A DNA stretch of 64,000 bases, from the NCBI RefSeq assembly GCF_015840335.1, contig NZ_CP060395.1, forward strand, positions 2,889,277 to 2,953,276. The letters are read 5' to 3'. The notes below the pieces were generated by a model, which did not search any database, was not told the origin of the DNA, and saw nothing but the letters and a program-made list of their open reading frames with translations. A program made the position numbers and the translations under genes. Origin of the DNA: Synechococcus sp. CBW1108. GTDB lineage: Bacteria > Cyanobacteriota > Cyanobacteriia > PCC-6307 > Cyanobiaceae. The first letter of the stretch is position 1, and each line of letters starts with the position of its first letter. Below, piece after piece: positions 35,081 to 43,147 of this stretch.

Positions 35081-36836
35081 GGCTTGCTGAGGAACCGATA
35101 TCCATTGCGCCGCAGTTGATTCCAGGGATGGTCTCACGTTAAAATGAGCCTAATGGAGCCATTCCTGGCTTAGAACAATCTGCTGACACGCCAATGTACG
35201 TTTTTCAGCACGCAGGTCAGCTATCGATCGAGGAGTTTTACACGCCCTTCGGCGGCAAACTAGATCCTAATAATCGCTGGGTTCTGCTTCGTAACCTGAT
35301 TCCATGGATACCGCTGGAAAGCCAGTATGCACCCCAATTCAGTGCCAAGACAGGAGCACCGGCCAAGCCGTTTCAGATGGCGTTCGGTGCGCTGTACATC
35401 CAGCAACGCCTGGGAGTGACAGACCGCGAAACAGTTCAGCTGATCACGGAATCACCGTATCTACAATTTTTCATTGGCTTGAGTGCATACCAGGCAATGC
35501 CCCCGTTTGATCCATCGATGATGGTGCATTTTCGTAAGCGCATTGGCCCTGATCTGATCAAGATCTGCAATGACATGACCAAGGCCAATGGCGTTGCGAT
35601 GATTAAAGAGATGCTGGTTTCGGCGGAGGAGGATGATAGCGAACAAGAAGAGGAGCAACAGCTTGCTGCCATCGACGAAGCGCTAGGGGTGAAGCCTGCA
35701 ACGTTGGATCCTGAAAGTAACTGGGGTACTCTGATTCTTGATGCAACCTGCGTGCCTGATGACATTCCCTACCCAGTAGATCTGAGGTTGCTCAACGAAG
35801 CGAGAGAGGCCACTGAGAAGATCATCGACGAACTGTTCAAGCAGTTGCAGGGAAAGATCAATCGTAAACCCCGCTGCAACCGGGATAAAGCTCGGAATCG
35901 GTTTCTGGCGATCATCAAGAAGAAAAAGCCCAAATGCGCCGAGATCCGTGAAGTCAAGCGCTTTCAGCTCAACGAGATCCGGAGAAACCTCAGAGCAATT
36001 GATCAGATGATCCATTGCGGTGCCATGCTTTTGGAGCTTGGAACCCAGCTCTACCGCAAGCTGCTGATCACCAGTGAACTGTACCGGCAGCAGCAGGAGA
36101 TGTATGACGCTGATAGCCGGCGCATCGACGATCGGATTGTCAATTTGTCAAAACCACACGTGCGGCCGATCGTGAGGGGCAAGGCGGGAAGGCGAACAGA
36201 GTTCGGTGCGAAGATCTCAATATCAGATGATAATGGCTTTGTCGATGTGGATCGAATCAGCTGGGACAACTACAATGAAGCCAACGACCTGATCGCACGT
36301 ACCAAGCAATACAAGGAAGAGCGAGGGTACTATCCAGCACGAATCTGTGCCGATTCAATCTATATGACATTAGGCAACAAGAAGTTCTGCGCAGAAAATA
36401 ACATCAGACTCAGTGGCCGTCCACGCAAGAAGCAGGTAGAGGCCGAGGTGCAGACAGCAGAGCAACAAGAGCTTTTTAAATCAGACTTGAGAAAGCGTTC
36501 CGTGATCGAGGGAAGAATCGGAACGAGCAAACGGAAATATGGACTGGATCGGATCATGACCAAGCTGATTGAAACATCAAGAACGGTGATCACGATGGCG
36601 TTCTTTGTGATGAATGCCGAGAAGGTTCTCAGGCTACTGCGCCTCTTATTCTCTATTCTTGTCTCTGTGTACATCCTGATGCTCTATTTGCTCGCCTCCT
36701 GGCGCCGTCCAGCGCTTCTGTGGGCTGCTTAGTCAGCTTCTAGGAGAAAATTGAGGTCACCAGCGCTTGGCGCTGCAGGCTGAGATCGCGGCCCTTGGCG
36801 CGGACGAAAAACCCGCGAATGAAATTCAGCAAGCCC
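35081..36836 (+). mobile_element. IS element (IS5-type DDE), complete, TSD taaata
   Basis: Ends are inverted: GGGCTTGCTGA at 35081 and its complement TCAGCAAGCCC ending at 36836. The 6 bases on both sides are taaata (35075-35080 and 36837-36842), a target duplication. It contains one intact 512-residue transposase. The element interrupts the 3' end of the HLIP gene; without it that frame would run on for 23 more codons after VDGK. Confidence 0.8.
35194..36732 (+). CDS. IS5-type DDE transposase, 512 aa
   Basis: The N-terminal domain has GQLSIEEFYTPFGGKLDPNN, QMAFGALYIQQRLGVTDRET and FFIGLSAYQAMPPFDPSMMV. The catalytic part includes TLILDATCVPDDIPYP (first Asp), RICADSIYMTLGNKKFC (second Asp) and KRSVIEGRIGTSKRKYGLDR (Glu), ending in a hydrophobic tail after NAEKVLRLLRLLF. 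The reading frame is intact. A shrunken relative of the same protein is at 52111-52500. Confidence 0.9.
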   Translation: MYVFQHAGQLSIEEFYTPFGGKLDPNNRWVLLRNLIPWIPLESQYAPQFSAKTGAPAKPFQMAFGALYIQQRLGVTDRETVQLITESPYLQFFIGLSAYQAMPPFDPSMMVHFRKRIGPDLIKICNDMTKANGVAMIKEMLVSAEEDDSEQEEEQQLAAIDEALGVKPATLDPESNWGTLILDATCVPDDIPYPVDLRLLNEAREATEKIIDELFKQLQGKINRKPRCNRDKARNRFLAIIKKKKPKCAEIREVKRFQLNEIRRNLRAIDQMIHCGAMLLELGTQLYRKLLITSELYRQQQEMYDADSRRIDDRIVNLSKPHVRPIVRGKAGRRTEFGAKISISDDNGFVDVDRISWDNYNEANDLIARTKQYKEERGYYPARICADSIYMTLGNKKFCAENNIRLSGRPRKKQVEAEVQTAEQQELFKSDLRKRSVIEGRIGTSKRKYGLDRIMTKLIETSRTVITMAFFVMNAEKVLRLLRLLFSILVSVYILMLYLLASWRRPALLWAA

Positions 36837-36930
36837 TAAATACCTCCTGCCGCACCCAATTTCTGCCCTTCTGTTTCTTAATTTCTGTTCCTTAATTTCT
36901 CAACGCAATTAGCGCGCCCACAGAGGGGAA

Positions 36931-37188
36931 TCAGCGGCCCTCGCAGTGCTGGACAGCTTTTAAGTAGATCAACTTGCCAGGGCCGCCCTGCCCAGCGAGG
37001 TTGCTTGTATGTCTGAGGCTAACCTGCTCATCAATGCATAGGTTGTAACGATGGTGTTTGACCGCTGCGGGAATCTGTAGAACAGCGATGCAAACCAAGC
37101 TCAGGCTGCTAATCGCTGCCAGTGCAGGATAAGCATGGGCCCGCACCATCTCTCGGGCAGTGAGCTGTTGACTGTTGTGATCACCCAT
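36931..37188 (-). CDS. Hypothetical membrane-anchored small protein
   Basis: 85 residues from ATG 37188 (MGDHNSQQLTAREMVRAHAY). One membrane helix (PALAAISSLSLVCIAVLQIP) then an extracytoplasmic-looking tail with two Cys (YNLCIDEQVSLRHTSNL, LKAVQHCEGR) that could form a disulfide. It follows the small membrane gene at 37196-37510 with 7 bases between. Unrecognised. Confidence 0.5.
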   Translation of the reverse strand: MGDHNSQQLTAREMVRAHAYPALAAISSLSLVCIAVLQIPAAVKHHRYNLCIDEQVSLRHTSNLAGQGGPGKLIYLKAVQHCEGR

Positions 37189-37195
37189 CTGACGA

Positions 37196-37510
37196 TCAAG
37201 CCACTGAAGAGCGGCGCTGCTGGTTTTTGTAGATCGCTGTTCCTGCGGCTGCGAGCACCAGCCCACCCCCAACGGCAAGGAAGGCCAAGGTTTGCAACAG
37301 CAACAGGAAGATACCCAGGGTCGAGCCGGCGACGATCTGCACCCGGGCCTTGATCAAGAGGGTGAGCAGCAGCAGAACCGTGGCCTTGAGAGCTAGCAGC
37401 TTGGCGACGCAGAAGGGACAGAAGGGGATCAATTTCACGGGGGAGGTGTTCTGTTGAGCCCATGCTGGCAGTCGGGCGACGGAGCGGTGGGTCAAGGAAA
37501 AGGATGACAA
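37196..37510 (-). CDS. Hypothetical small membrane protein
   Basis: 104 residues at most, from a start at 37510. Two long hydrophobic stretches (LLALKATVLLLLTLLIKARV and LGIFLLLLQTLAFLAVGGGL) with CPFC near the first. The first 15-20 residues look non-native, so the true start is probably internal. A competing frame on the same strand has no such membrane character. No family is recognised. Confidence 0.5.
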   Translation of the reverse strand: MSSFSLTHRSVARLPAWAQQNTSPVKLIPFCPFCVAKLLALKATVLLLLTLLIKARVQIVAGSTLGIFLLLLQTLAFLAVGGGLVLAAAGTAIYKNQQRRSSVA

Positions 37511-37611
37511 CCAGGATGATGGCCAAGATGACGGTCAGGTGGAAGCTGCCGCATCGCTGTTCTTACGGTATCGATCCGCCAACATGGCGGAGTATTGATG
37601 CTCCCTTTCTG

Positions 37612-37881
37612 ATGTCACGTCTCTCGGGTGCATGGGCTGCGCTGGCCATCTGTTGCGGCGGAGCCCTGGCCGCTGGAACCGCTGTTGCACCGGCCCAAGC
37701 CGTTCCAGCGGCAGGGATCTACTGCACGGCCCCTGGAGTGCCAGTGGGCTGCGTGGGCAGGCCGGCGGTTAGAGCCGTCACCCCAGGTGTGGGCGCCCCA
37801 GGTGCTGGGATGCGGCCAGCGGCAGGCCTTGGTGCCGGGCCAAACATGGGCGGACCGGCTAACCGTGGCGGTATGCGCTGA
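37612..37881 (+). CDS. Secreted Gly/Pro/Ala-rich small protein
   Basis: 89 residues from ATG 37612. A signal peptide (MSRLSGAWAALAICCGGALA, cleavage near AQA) is followed by a low-complexity mature part with two Cys (IYCTAPGVPVGCVGRP) and a Gly/Pro/Met-rich tail ending NRGGMR. Such short secreted proteins are frequent in cyanobacteria. The 3' end overlaps the convergent SDR gene by 23 bases. Confidence 0.6.
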   Translation: MSRLSGAWAALAICCGGALAAGTAVAPAQAVPAAGIYCTAPGVPVGCVGRPAVRAVTPGVGAPGAGMRPAAGLGAGPNMGGPANRGGMR

Positions 37882-38866
37882 GTCTTACTGGGGGCTGAGT
37901 CCACTGGGCGCTGAGATCCCATAGCTGCCGGGCCAGGCTGTCTGAGCAGGCATCGGCACTGGGTTTAGTTACCTCAAAACGCAGCCGACCGGGGCCCAAC
38001 ACCCGGTTGCTCCAATATTCGAAGCCACTCGCCTGTGGAACCCTGCTGGCCAACCCAGCCAGCAGGGCTCCGGCCCTCTGGGGGGTTTCGGTGAGCCGCA
38101 GCAGGTCGCGGGCAACCATGGCAAAGAGAGCCTGGCCAAAGGGGTTGTGGCTGCGGCTATAGCGAAAGAAGCCTCCGTCGCTACGTGGGATCACCAGCCC
38201 GGGGCTCCAGGCGAGCACCGGCAGCAGCATGCCCTGCTCCCTGAGCAGCCGCTCCGCCTCCCTTGCCATCAGAAGGTTGCAGAGTTTGCTGTCTTTGTAG
38301 GCCTTCTCGGCATTAAAGCTGCTGCTGCCATCGAGCATCAGCGCGCCAGGGCCCTGGCGCAAACCAGCAAGATCCCCTAGGCCGGCCGGCAGCCCCACCT
38401 TCCCTCCGGCGCTAGTGGGGTCATGCACCTCTGAGGAGGTGACCACCAGCCGAGGTGCTGTGCCCCGCAGCAGCAAAGGCAAGAGCAGCTGCAGCAGAGC
38501 CTGGTGGCCCAGGTGGTTCACGGCGATGGTGAGTTCAAACCCCTGGGCCGACCAGCGGGGCTTGGCTTCGCCGCTGTACTGCAGGCCGGCGTTGAGCACC
38601 AATGTGTCGATCGGCTCCCCGGCTGCCAGCAGGGATTGGGCGCAGAGCTCGATGCTGGACAGATCAGCCAGATCGCAGATGGGGGTATCAATCGGGCCGC
38701 TCAGACGCTCGCGCAGACCTGAGGCGCTGCTCCCATCCCGGCAGGGCAAGGTGAGGCGGTGACCGGCCTGAAGCAGCAGGGCCGCTGCCTGAAAACCAAT
38801 CCCGGAGCTGCCACCGGTGAGCAGGATGTGGCGGCTCGCTTCGGCACTGGGCTCCTTGTCCGCCAT
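37859..38866 (-). CDS. Short-chain dehydrogenase, protochlorophyllide reductase-like
   Basis: 335 residues from ATG 38866 (MADKEPSAEASRHILLTGGS). The Rossmann start is LLTGGSSGIGFQAAALLL, NAG is in LVLNAGLQYSG, and the catalytic YxxxK is in EKAYKDSKLCNLLMAREAER, the exact POR-type context. The C terminus (FEYWSNRVLGPGRLRFEV, then LARQLWDLSAQW) follows the POR layout too. It diverges from photosynthetic POR elsewhere, so a POR-related SDR acting on another substrate is more likely. Upstream lies a P450 gene 59 bases away on the same strand. Confidence 0.82.
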   Translation of the reverse strand: MADKEPSAEASRHILLTGGSSGIGFQAAALLLQAGHRLTLPCRDGSSASGLRERLSGPIDTPICDLADLSSIELCAQSLLAAGEPIDTLVLNAGLQYSGEAKPRWSAQGFELTIAVNHLGHQALLQLLLPLLLRGTAPRLVVTSSEVHDPTSAGGKVGLPAGLGDLAGLRQGPGALMLDGSSSFNAEKAYKDSKLCNLLMAREAERLLREQGMLLPVLAWSPGLVIPRSDGGFFRYSRSHNPFGQALFAMVARDLLRLTETPQRAGALLAGLASRVPQASGFEYWSNRVLGPGRLRFEVTKPSADACSDSLARQLWDLSAQWTQPPVRLSAYRHG

Positions 38867-38925
38867 GGCTCCTGTTCCCGGCACCATCTCATTTTGTTGA
38901 CCCAGCTGTTGGCCCAGCAACTCGC

Positions 38926-40305
38926 TCAGCGCAGACACGGCCGCACCAGAAGACCATCCTGCGGGGATGGGCTGGGAATGACCTTGAGCGTCATGTCTTG
39001 ATCCGGCTCCAGCACCAGGGTCAGCTGTTTGAGCAGTCCCACCGCCAGCAGGCGTATCTCCAGCTCGGCCAGAGCCTTGCCCAGGCAAACCCGCTCCCCA
39101 CCGCCGAAGGGCAGCAGGGCGGCTGTGCTTTCTCCGCCGAGATGGCGCTGGGGCCGGAAGGCCTCCAGATCCTCTTCTTTGCTGCCATAGCGGTGGCTGG
39201 CGGTGATGCTCACCTGCACCACCAGATCGGCCGGAATCTGCACATCCGCCAGCACAATCGGCTCCCGGGTGCGACGAAAGAAGCCACCCACCGGCGGAGC
39301 CAGACGCATCACTTCTTTGAGCACCGCATCGAGACGCGGTGCGCGGCTGGCGTCGTAGGCGGTTAGTTCCTCCCCCTGGGCCGGGGGCCAAGCCAGGCCG
39401 TCGAGCTCCTGCTGCAGCCAGACCAAGTCAGAGGGATTTTGCAGCAGGCTCAGCAGCAGACAACTCAGGGAAGATGCGGTGGTTTCGTAGCCGGCGAACA
39501 GCAGCAGGAGCAGCTGCTCGGCTACGTCGTCGTCTTCCAGGGGCAGACCGGCTTCATCCAGGCCACCAGATAGCAGATCGAGCCCGCCAGCTGCCAGGGG
39601 TACTCCGGCTGCCGCGGCGCCCTGGGCCTTCTCGAGCACGGCACCCAGGCGGCGCAGCAGGCCTTGGCGGGCCTGAAGAGCTCGCGCGTAGGGGCTGCCA
39701 GGCAGGGCAAAGGGCAAGGAGAAGAGGCCCCGGCACCAGGTTTCGAAATCGTCAAATAAAACCTCGCGATCGACACCATCGAGCCCCAGCACCGTGCTGG
39801 CAATCACGCTGAAGGCAAAGCGTCTCAGCTTTGGCACCAGGGCCACGGGCGCTGGCTCAGCCAGCAGCTCCCGATTGAGATCATCGACCAGCTCAACGAT
39901 CGCCGGGCTGTAGCGCTTCAAGGCAGCTGCGGCGAACAGCTGGCCCACCACCCGCCGACGAGCTTTGTGATCGGCACCGTTGCGGTTTGCCAGGGACAGG
40001 GGGCCCAGCAGCTTGCGCACACTCTCCGGCCACCAGCCCTCAAGGGCATCTCCCTGGGCGAACAGGTCGTTGATCGCCCTCTGCCCCCGGATGAATACGG
40101 TGCGCTGCCCCAGCAGGGTGGTGCCGTAGACATCGCCATAGCGCTCGAAGCGGGAGCGGGCGAAATCGGGATCACGCAGGAAGGAGAGGGTTTCGAGCAC
40201 TCCGCTCACGGCAGGCGTGGTTGGCAAGGGCCGCAGGACGGCGGGATCGGGCGACAACCAGGCTTCTCCAGGGGGAACTCCAGGTTGTCGGATCGCAGCC
40301 GGCAT
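38926..40305 (-). CDS. Cytochrome P450 (CYP120-like)
   Basis: 459 residues from ATG 40305 (MPAAIRQPGVPPGEAWLSPD). The I-helix is LLLLLFAGYETTASSLSCLL (oxygen-activating Thr), the K-helix ExxR is in LKEVMRLAPP, and the heme loop is LLPFGGGERVCLGKALAELE with the axial Cys. The overall layout resembles CYP120, a cyanobacterial retinoic acid hydroxylase group. It is divergent from the plus-strand metabolite cluster with only 38 bases between starts, so it may modify the resorcinol-type product, though that is inference. Confidence 0.9.
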   Translation of the reverse strand: MPAAIRQPGVPPGEAWLSPDPAVLRPLPTTPAVSGVLETLSFLRDPDFARSRFERYGDVYGTTLLGQRTVFIRGQRAINDLFAQGDALEGWWPESVRKLLGPLSLANRNGADHKARRRVVGQLFAAAALKRYSPAIVELVDDLNRELLAEPAPVALVPKLRRFAFSVIASTVLGLDGVDREVLFDDFETWCRGLFSLPFALPGSPYARALQARQGLLRRLGAVLEKAQGAAAAGVPLAAGGLDLLSGGLDEAGLPLEDDDVAEQLLLLLFAGYETTASSLSCLLLSLLQNPSDLVWLQQELDGLAWPPAQGEELTAYDASRAPRLDAVLKEVMRLAPPVGGFFRRTREPIVLADVQIPADLVVQVSITASHRYGSKEEDLEAFRPQRHLGGESTAALLPFGGGERVCLGKALAELEIRLLAVGLLKQLTLVLEPDQDMTLKVIPSPSPQDGLLVRPCLR

Positions 40306-40343
40306 CGCGCCACGATGGACGCTCCTTGAACGCCCCAATCCCC

Positions 40344-41117
40344 GTGACCAGCACCGAATCAAGCCCTAGTACGCCTGGCGTCGAGGCAAGACCCAGGGCT
40401 GCCGCAGAGCTGCTGGAGCGCCTGGCTGGCGTGGCGGGGATGGGGCCGGGCCAGCGCCGCCTGGTGGTGCTACTACCCCAGTTGGGGGATTTCGACAGCA
40501 TCGAATACGCCCAGGCCCTGGTCCCCGCCTTGCCACAGCTGGCGTCTGCCGCCATCACCGTGCTGGCGATCGGCATCGGCCAGGCCGCCGGAGCCGATCG
40601 CTTTTGCCAGTTCACAGGCTTTCCCCGCGAGCGCTTGCTGGTAGACGCAGACCCGCAGTTGCACCGTGCCCTGGGCCTCTACGAAGGCCTGCAGCAGATC
40701 GGCGGCCCCTGGCCGAACCTTCTGTTGATGTGCGCCGGCATCGGCTCCCCCGGCACCCTGGCCGAGGTGCTGCGCGGCTACACGGGCGATCGAGCAGCTC
40801 CCCAGCGAATCGCCGACGATGAGACCATCCAGGCCGGCCCCCTGCCGCCGATCAAGGGCTCGTTTTTCGCCAGGGCGGGCGGGACAGGATTCCAGCGCCC
40901 ATTCGAGCTGGCCACAGTGCGACTGCGCAACATGGGCGAAGTGCTGGGCCACTGGCGCACCTACGTGCCATGCGACGACTTCCTCACCCAGCGCGGCGGC
41001 ACCTTCCTGCTGGAAAAGGACGACACCTTGCTCTACAGCTTTAAAGACCGCGGCATCCTCGGCTTTTCGGCAACCATGGCCAGGCCGCTCAGCTTCCTGG
41101 ATCCTTACCTCGCCTGA
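40344..41117 (+). CDS. Peroxiredoxin-like (AhpC/TSA_2) protein lacking the usual Cys
   Basis: 257 residues from GTG 40344 (MTSTESSPSTPGVEARPRAA). A thioredoxin-like fold is indicated by RRLVVLLPQLGDFDSIEYAQ, ITVLAIGIGQAAGADRFCQF and FPRERLLVDADPQLHRALGL. Where related PRXL2-type proteins have a redox Cys after the first strand, this one reads LGDFDSIEYA with no Cys. The C-terminal half (QRGGTFLLEKDDTLLYSFKD) matches the same family. It may be a non-redox scaffold or use Cys in DRFCQF. It is 58 bases upstream of the methyltransferase, probably in one operon. Confidence 0.7.
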   Translation: MTSTESSPSTPGVEARPRAAAELLERLAGVAGMGPGQRRLVVLLPQLGDFDSIEYAQALVPALPQLASAAITVLAIGIGQAAGADRFCQFTGFPRERLLVDADPQLHRALGLYEGLQQIGGPWPNLLLMCAGIGSPGTLAEVLRGYTGDRAAPQRIADDETIQAGPLPPIKGSFFARAGGTGFQRPFELATVRLRNMGEVLGHWRTYVPCDDFLTQRGGTFLLEKDDTLLYSFKDRGILGFSATMARPLSFLDPYLA

Positions 41118-41175
41118 TCCCCAGCTGCCCCATCGGCGGAACCGCCTGCAGCGCCAGCGCTCATAGGCTTGGGTC

Positions 41176-41976
41176 GTGACAGGAACCCACCTGGAGAGTT
41201 TGGAGCGCAAGTCCCCTGATCTCCAGTCGGCCCTGGCGGTGCCACTGCCCCAGTTGTGGGGTGGCCTGGGCCAACGGCAGCTGAGGCCTGAGCTGATGGA
41301 TCAGCCTGGCCTCGATCCCCAGGCCCATCAGGCAGCCCTGCTTGGCCTGGCCCGCATCAATGCACTCACCCGCAGTGCCGCCTGCTTCTTCCCCGCCATC
41401 CGGCGCCTGGCGAGCCAGCTGCCATCGAAGCGGTTGCGCCTCCTGGATGTGGCCTGCGGTGGGGGCGACACGGTGCGGGCCATCGCTCGCCTGGGGCGCA
41501 GGGAGGGTCTCGATCTGGAGGTACACGGCTGCGACATCAGCGCCGAAGCCGTCGCCCTCGCCAGCGCAGCGGCCGAGGCGGAGGGCCTCGAGGCCCATTT
41601 CTTCCAGGCCGATGCGATCGGGGCCCCACTCCCAGGCGGGTATCACCTAATCACCACGTCCCTGTTTCTGCATCACCTCAGGGAGGCCGATGCGGAAGCC
41701 CTACTGCGCTCCATGGCAGCAGCCACGCTCGATCAGCTGTTGGTGCACGACCTAATCCGCAGCCATTTAGACCTGCTGCTCACCTGGGCCGGCACCCGGC
41801 TGCTGAGTCGCTCGCCGATCGTGCGGATCGATGGACCACTCTCTGTAGGTGGGGCCTTTGAGCTCGAGGAAGTGGCCCAGCTGGCGAGGGCAGCTGGACT
41901 AACTGACGCGCGGATCAGCCGTTTCTGGCCGGAGCGCTTCCTGCTCTCCTGGAGCCGCAATGCACCCAGCTCCTGA
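41176..41976 (+). CDS. SAM-dependent methyltransferase of type III PKS cluster
   Basis: 266 residues from GTG 41176. SAM-binding motif I is LRLLDVACGGGDTVRAIARL; HGCDISAEAVALAS, FFQADAIGAPLP and ITTSLFLHHL follow as motifs I-post, II and III. It overlaps the flavoprotein gene by 17 bases. In type III PKS clusters such methyltransferases methylate alkylresorcinols or their hydroxylated forms, as in streptomycete srs clusters and the hierridin cluster of Cyanobium. Confidence 0.88.
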   Translation: MTGTHLESLERKSPDLQSALAVPLPQLWGGLGQRQLRPELMDQPGLDPQAHQAALLGLARINALTRSAACFFPAIRRLASQLPSKRLRLLDVACGGGDTVRAIARLGRREGLDLEVHGCDISAEAVALASAAAEAEGLEAHFFQADAIGAPLPGGYHLITTSLFLHHLREADAEALLRSMAAATLDQLLVHDLIRSHLDLLLTWAGTRLLSRSPIVRIDGPLSVGGAFELEEVAQLARAAGLTDARISRFWPERFLLSWSRNAPSS

Positions 41977-43141
41977 GCCACTGCTGGAGCAGATCGCGCC
42001 CTGCTGGGATGTGGTGGTGGTGGGTGCTGGACCGGCCGGCGCCCTGGCGGCCCATGGCCTGGCCAGTCTCGGCGTAAGGGTACTGCTGGTGGAGCAGCGG
42101 AATTTCCCCCGCTGGAAGGTCTGTGGGGCCTGCCTCAGCCCCCAGGCCCTGGCTGCCCTTAGGGCCGCTGGCCTGGCCGAGCTGGTGGCAGCAGAGGGGG
42201 GCATTCATCTGCAGCAACTGCAGTTGGGGTTGGCTGGCCTGGTGAACCCGATCGCCCTAGGAGGAGGCCGGGTTCTGTCCCGCGCACGCCTGGATCTGGC
42301 GCTGCTGCAAGCGGCTAAAGCTGCCGGCGCCACGGTGCTGACGGGCACCCGGGCCATGCTGGGCGCGCCAGCCGCTGGCTTAGGGCCATGGCGGGAGGTG
42401 GTGCTGCAAAAAGGCAACGCTCGCCGGAGTGTCAACGCCAAGGTGGTGTTGATTGCGGCGGGTCTCACCCACCGCGCCCTGGGGGGCGAGGCGGAGATAA
42501 ACACCAAGATCGAACCCCATAGTCGGATGGGGGCCGGGTGTGAGCTGCCCGGGGAAGCTGCCGCCCTTACGCGCGGTGTGCTGCAGATGGCCGTGGGCCG
42601 GGGCGGCTATGTGGGCCTGGTGCGGGTGGAGGGCGGCGCGATCAACCTGGCCTGTGCCTTCGATCGGGCCTTGCTGCAGCGCAGCGGCGGGGCGGCCGGG
42701 GCCTGCCAGCAGATCCTGGCGGAGGCGGGCTTTGCGCCACTGCCCGCCCTGGAGGAAGCGGCCTGGCAGCTCACCGCAGCGCTCAGCCGGCGCACACGCC
42801 CCCTCGCAAGCCACCGCCTGCTGCTGCTGGGGGATGCCGCCGGCTACGTGGAGCCCTTTACGGGCGAAGGCATGGGCTGGGCCCTGACCTGCTCCCTGGC
42901 AGCACTGCCCCTAGTGCTGCGCGCAATGGAGCACTGGGATAGCTCCATCGAGTCAGACTGGCGCCGCCTTCACCACCGCTGGGTGACGCAGCGGCAGACC
43001 TTCTGCCGAGCTCTGGCGCAGCTGTTGCGGCACCCCGGAGCCAGCTGGGGGCTGCACAGGCTGGCTGGGACCTTTCCCTCGATCGCCGGCTCCATGATTG
43101 GGCTTCTGCAAAGGCCCGCCCTGCCCTGCTCGACGGCCTGA
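41960..43141 (+). CDS. FAD-dependent oxidoreductase of type III PKS cluster
   Basis: 393 residues. The dinucleotide-binding start is WDVVVVGAGPAGALAAHGLA, then FPRWKVCGACLSPQAL (geranylgeranyl-reductase/halogenase-type second motif), and the FAD ribityl motif LLLLGDAAGYVEPFTGEGMG. It is probably a flavin monooxygenase or dehydrogenase that hydroxylates the resorcinol ring. It ends 6 bases before the type III PKS start. It lacks the WxWxIP halogenase motif. Confidence 0.9.
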   Translation: MHPAPEPLLEQIAPCWDVVVVGAGPAGALAAHGLASLGVRVLLVEQRNFPRWKVCGACLSPQALAALRAAGLAELVAAEGGIHLQQLQLGLAGLVNPIALGGGRVLSRARLDLALLQAAKAAGATVLTGTRAMLGAPAAGLGPWREVVLQKGNARRSVNAKVVLIAAGLTHRALGGEAEINTKIEPHSRMGAGCELPGEAAALTRGVLQMAVGRGGYVGLVRVEGGAINLACAFDRALLQRSGGAAGACQQILAEAGFAPLPALEEAAWQLTAALSRRTRPLASHRLLLLGDAAGYVEPFTGEGMGWALTCSLAALPLVLRAMEHWDSSIESDWRRLHHRWVTQRQTFCRALAQLLRHPGASWGLHRLAGTFPSIAGSMIGLLQRPALPCSTA

Positions 43142-43147
43142 TCGCCC

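Noticed and set aside
38867-39391. Long 5' extension of the POR-like SDR frame
   Set aside because: The extension is antisense to the P450 gene and low in complexity; the SDR begins at the ATG at 38866.
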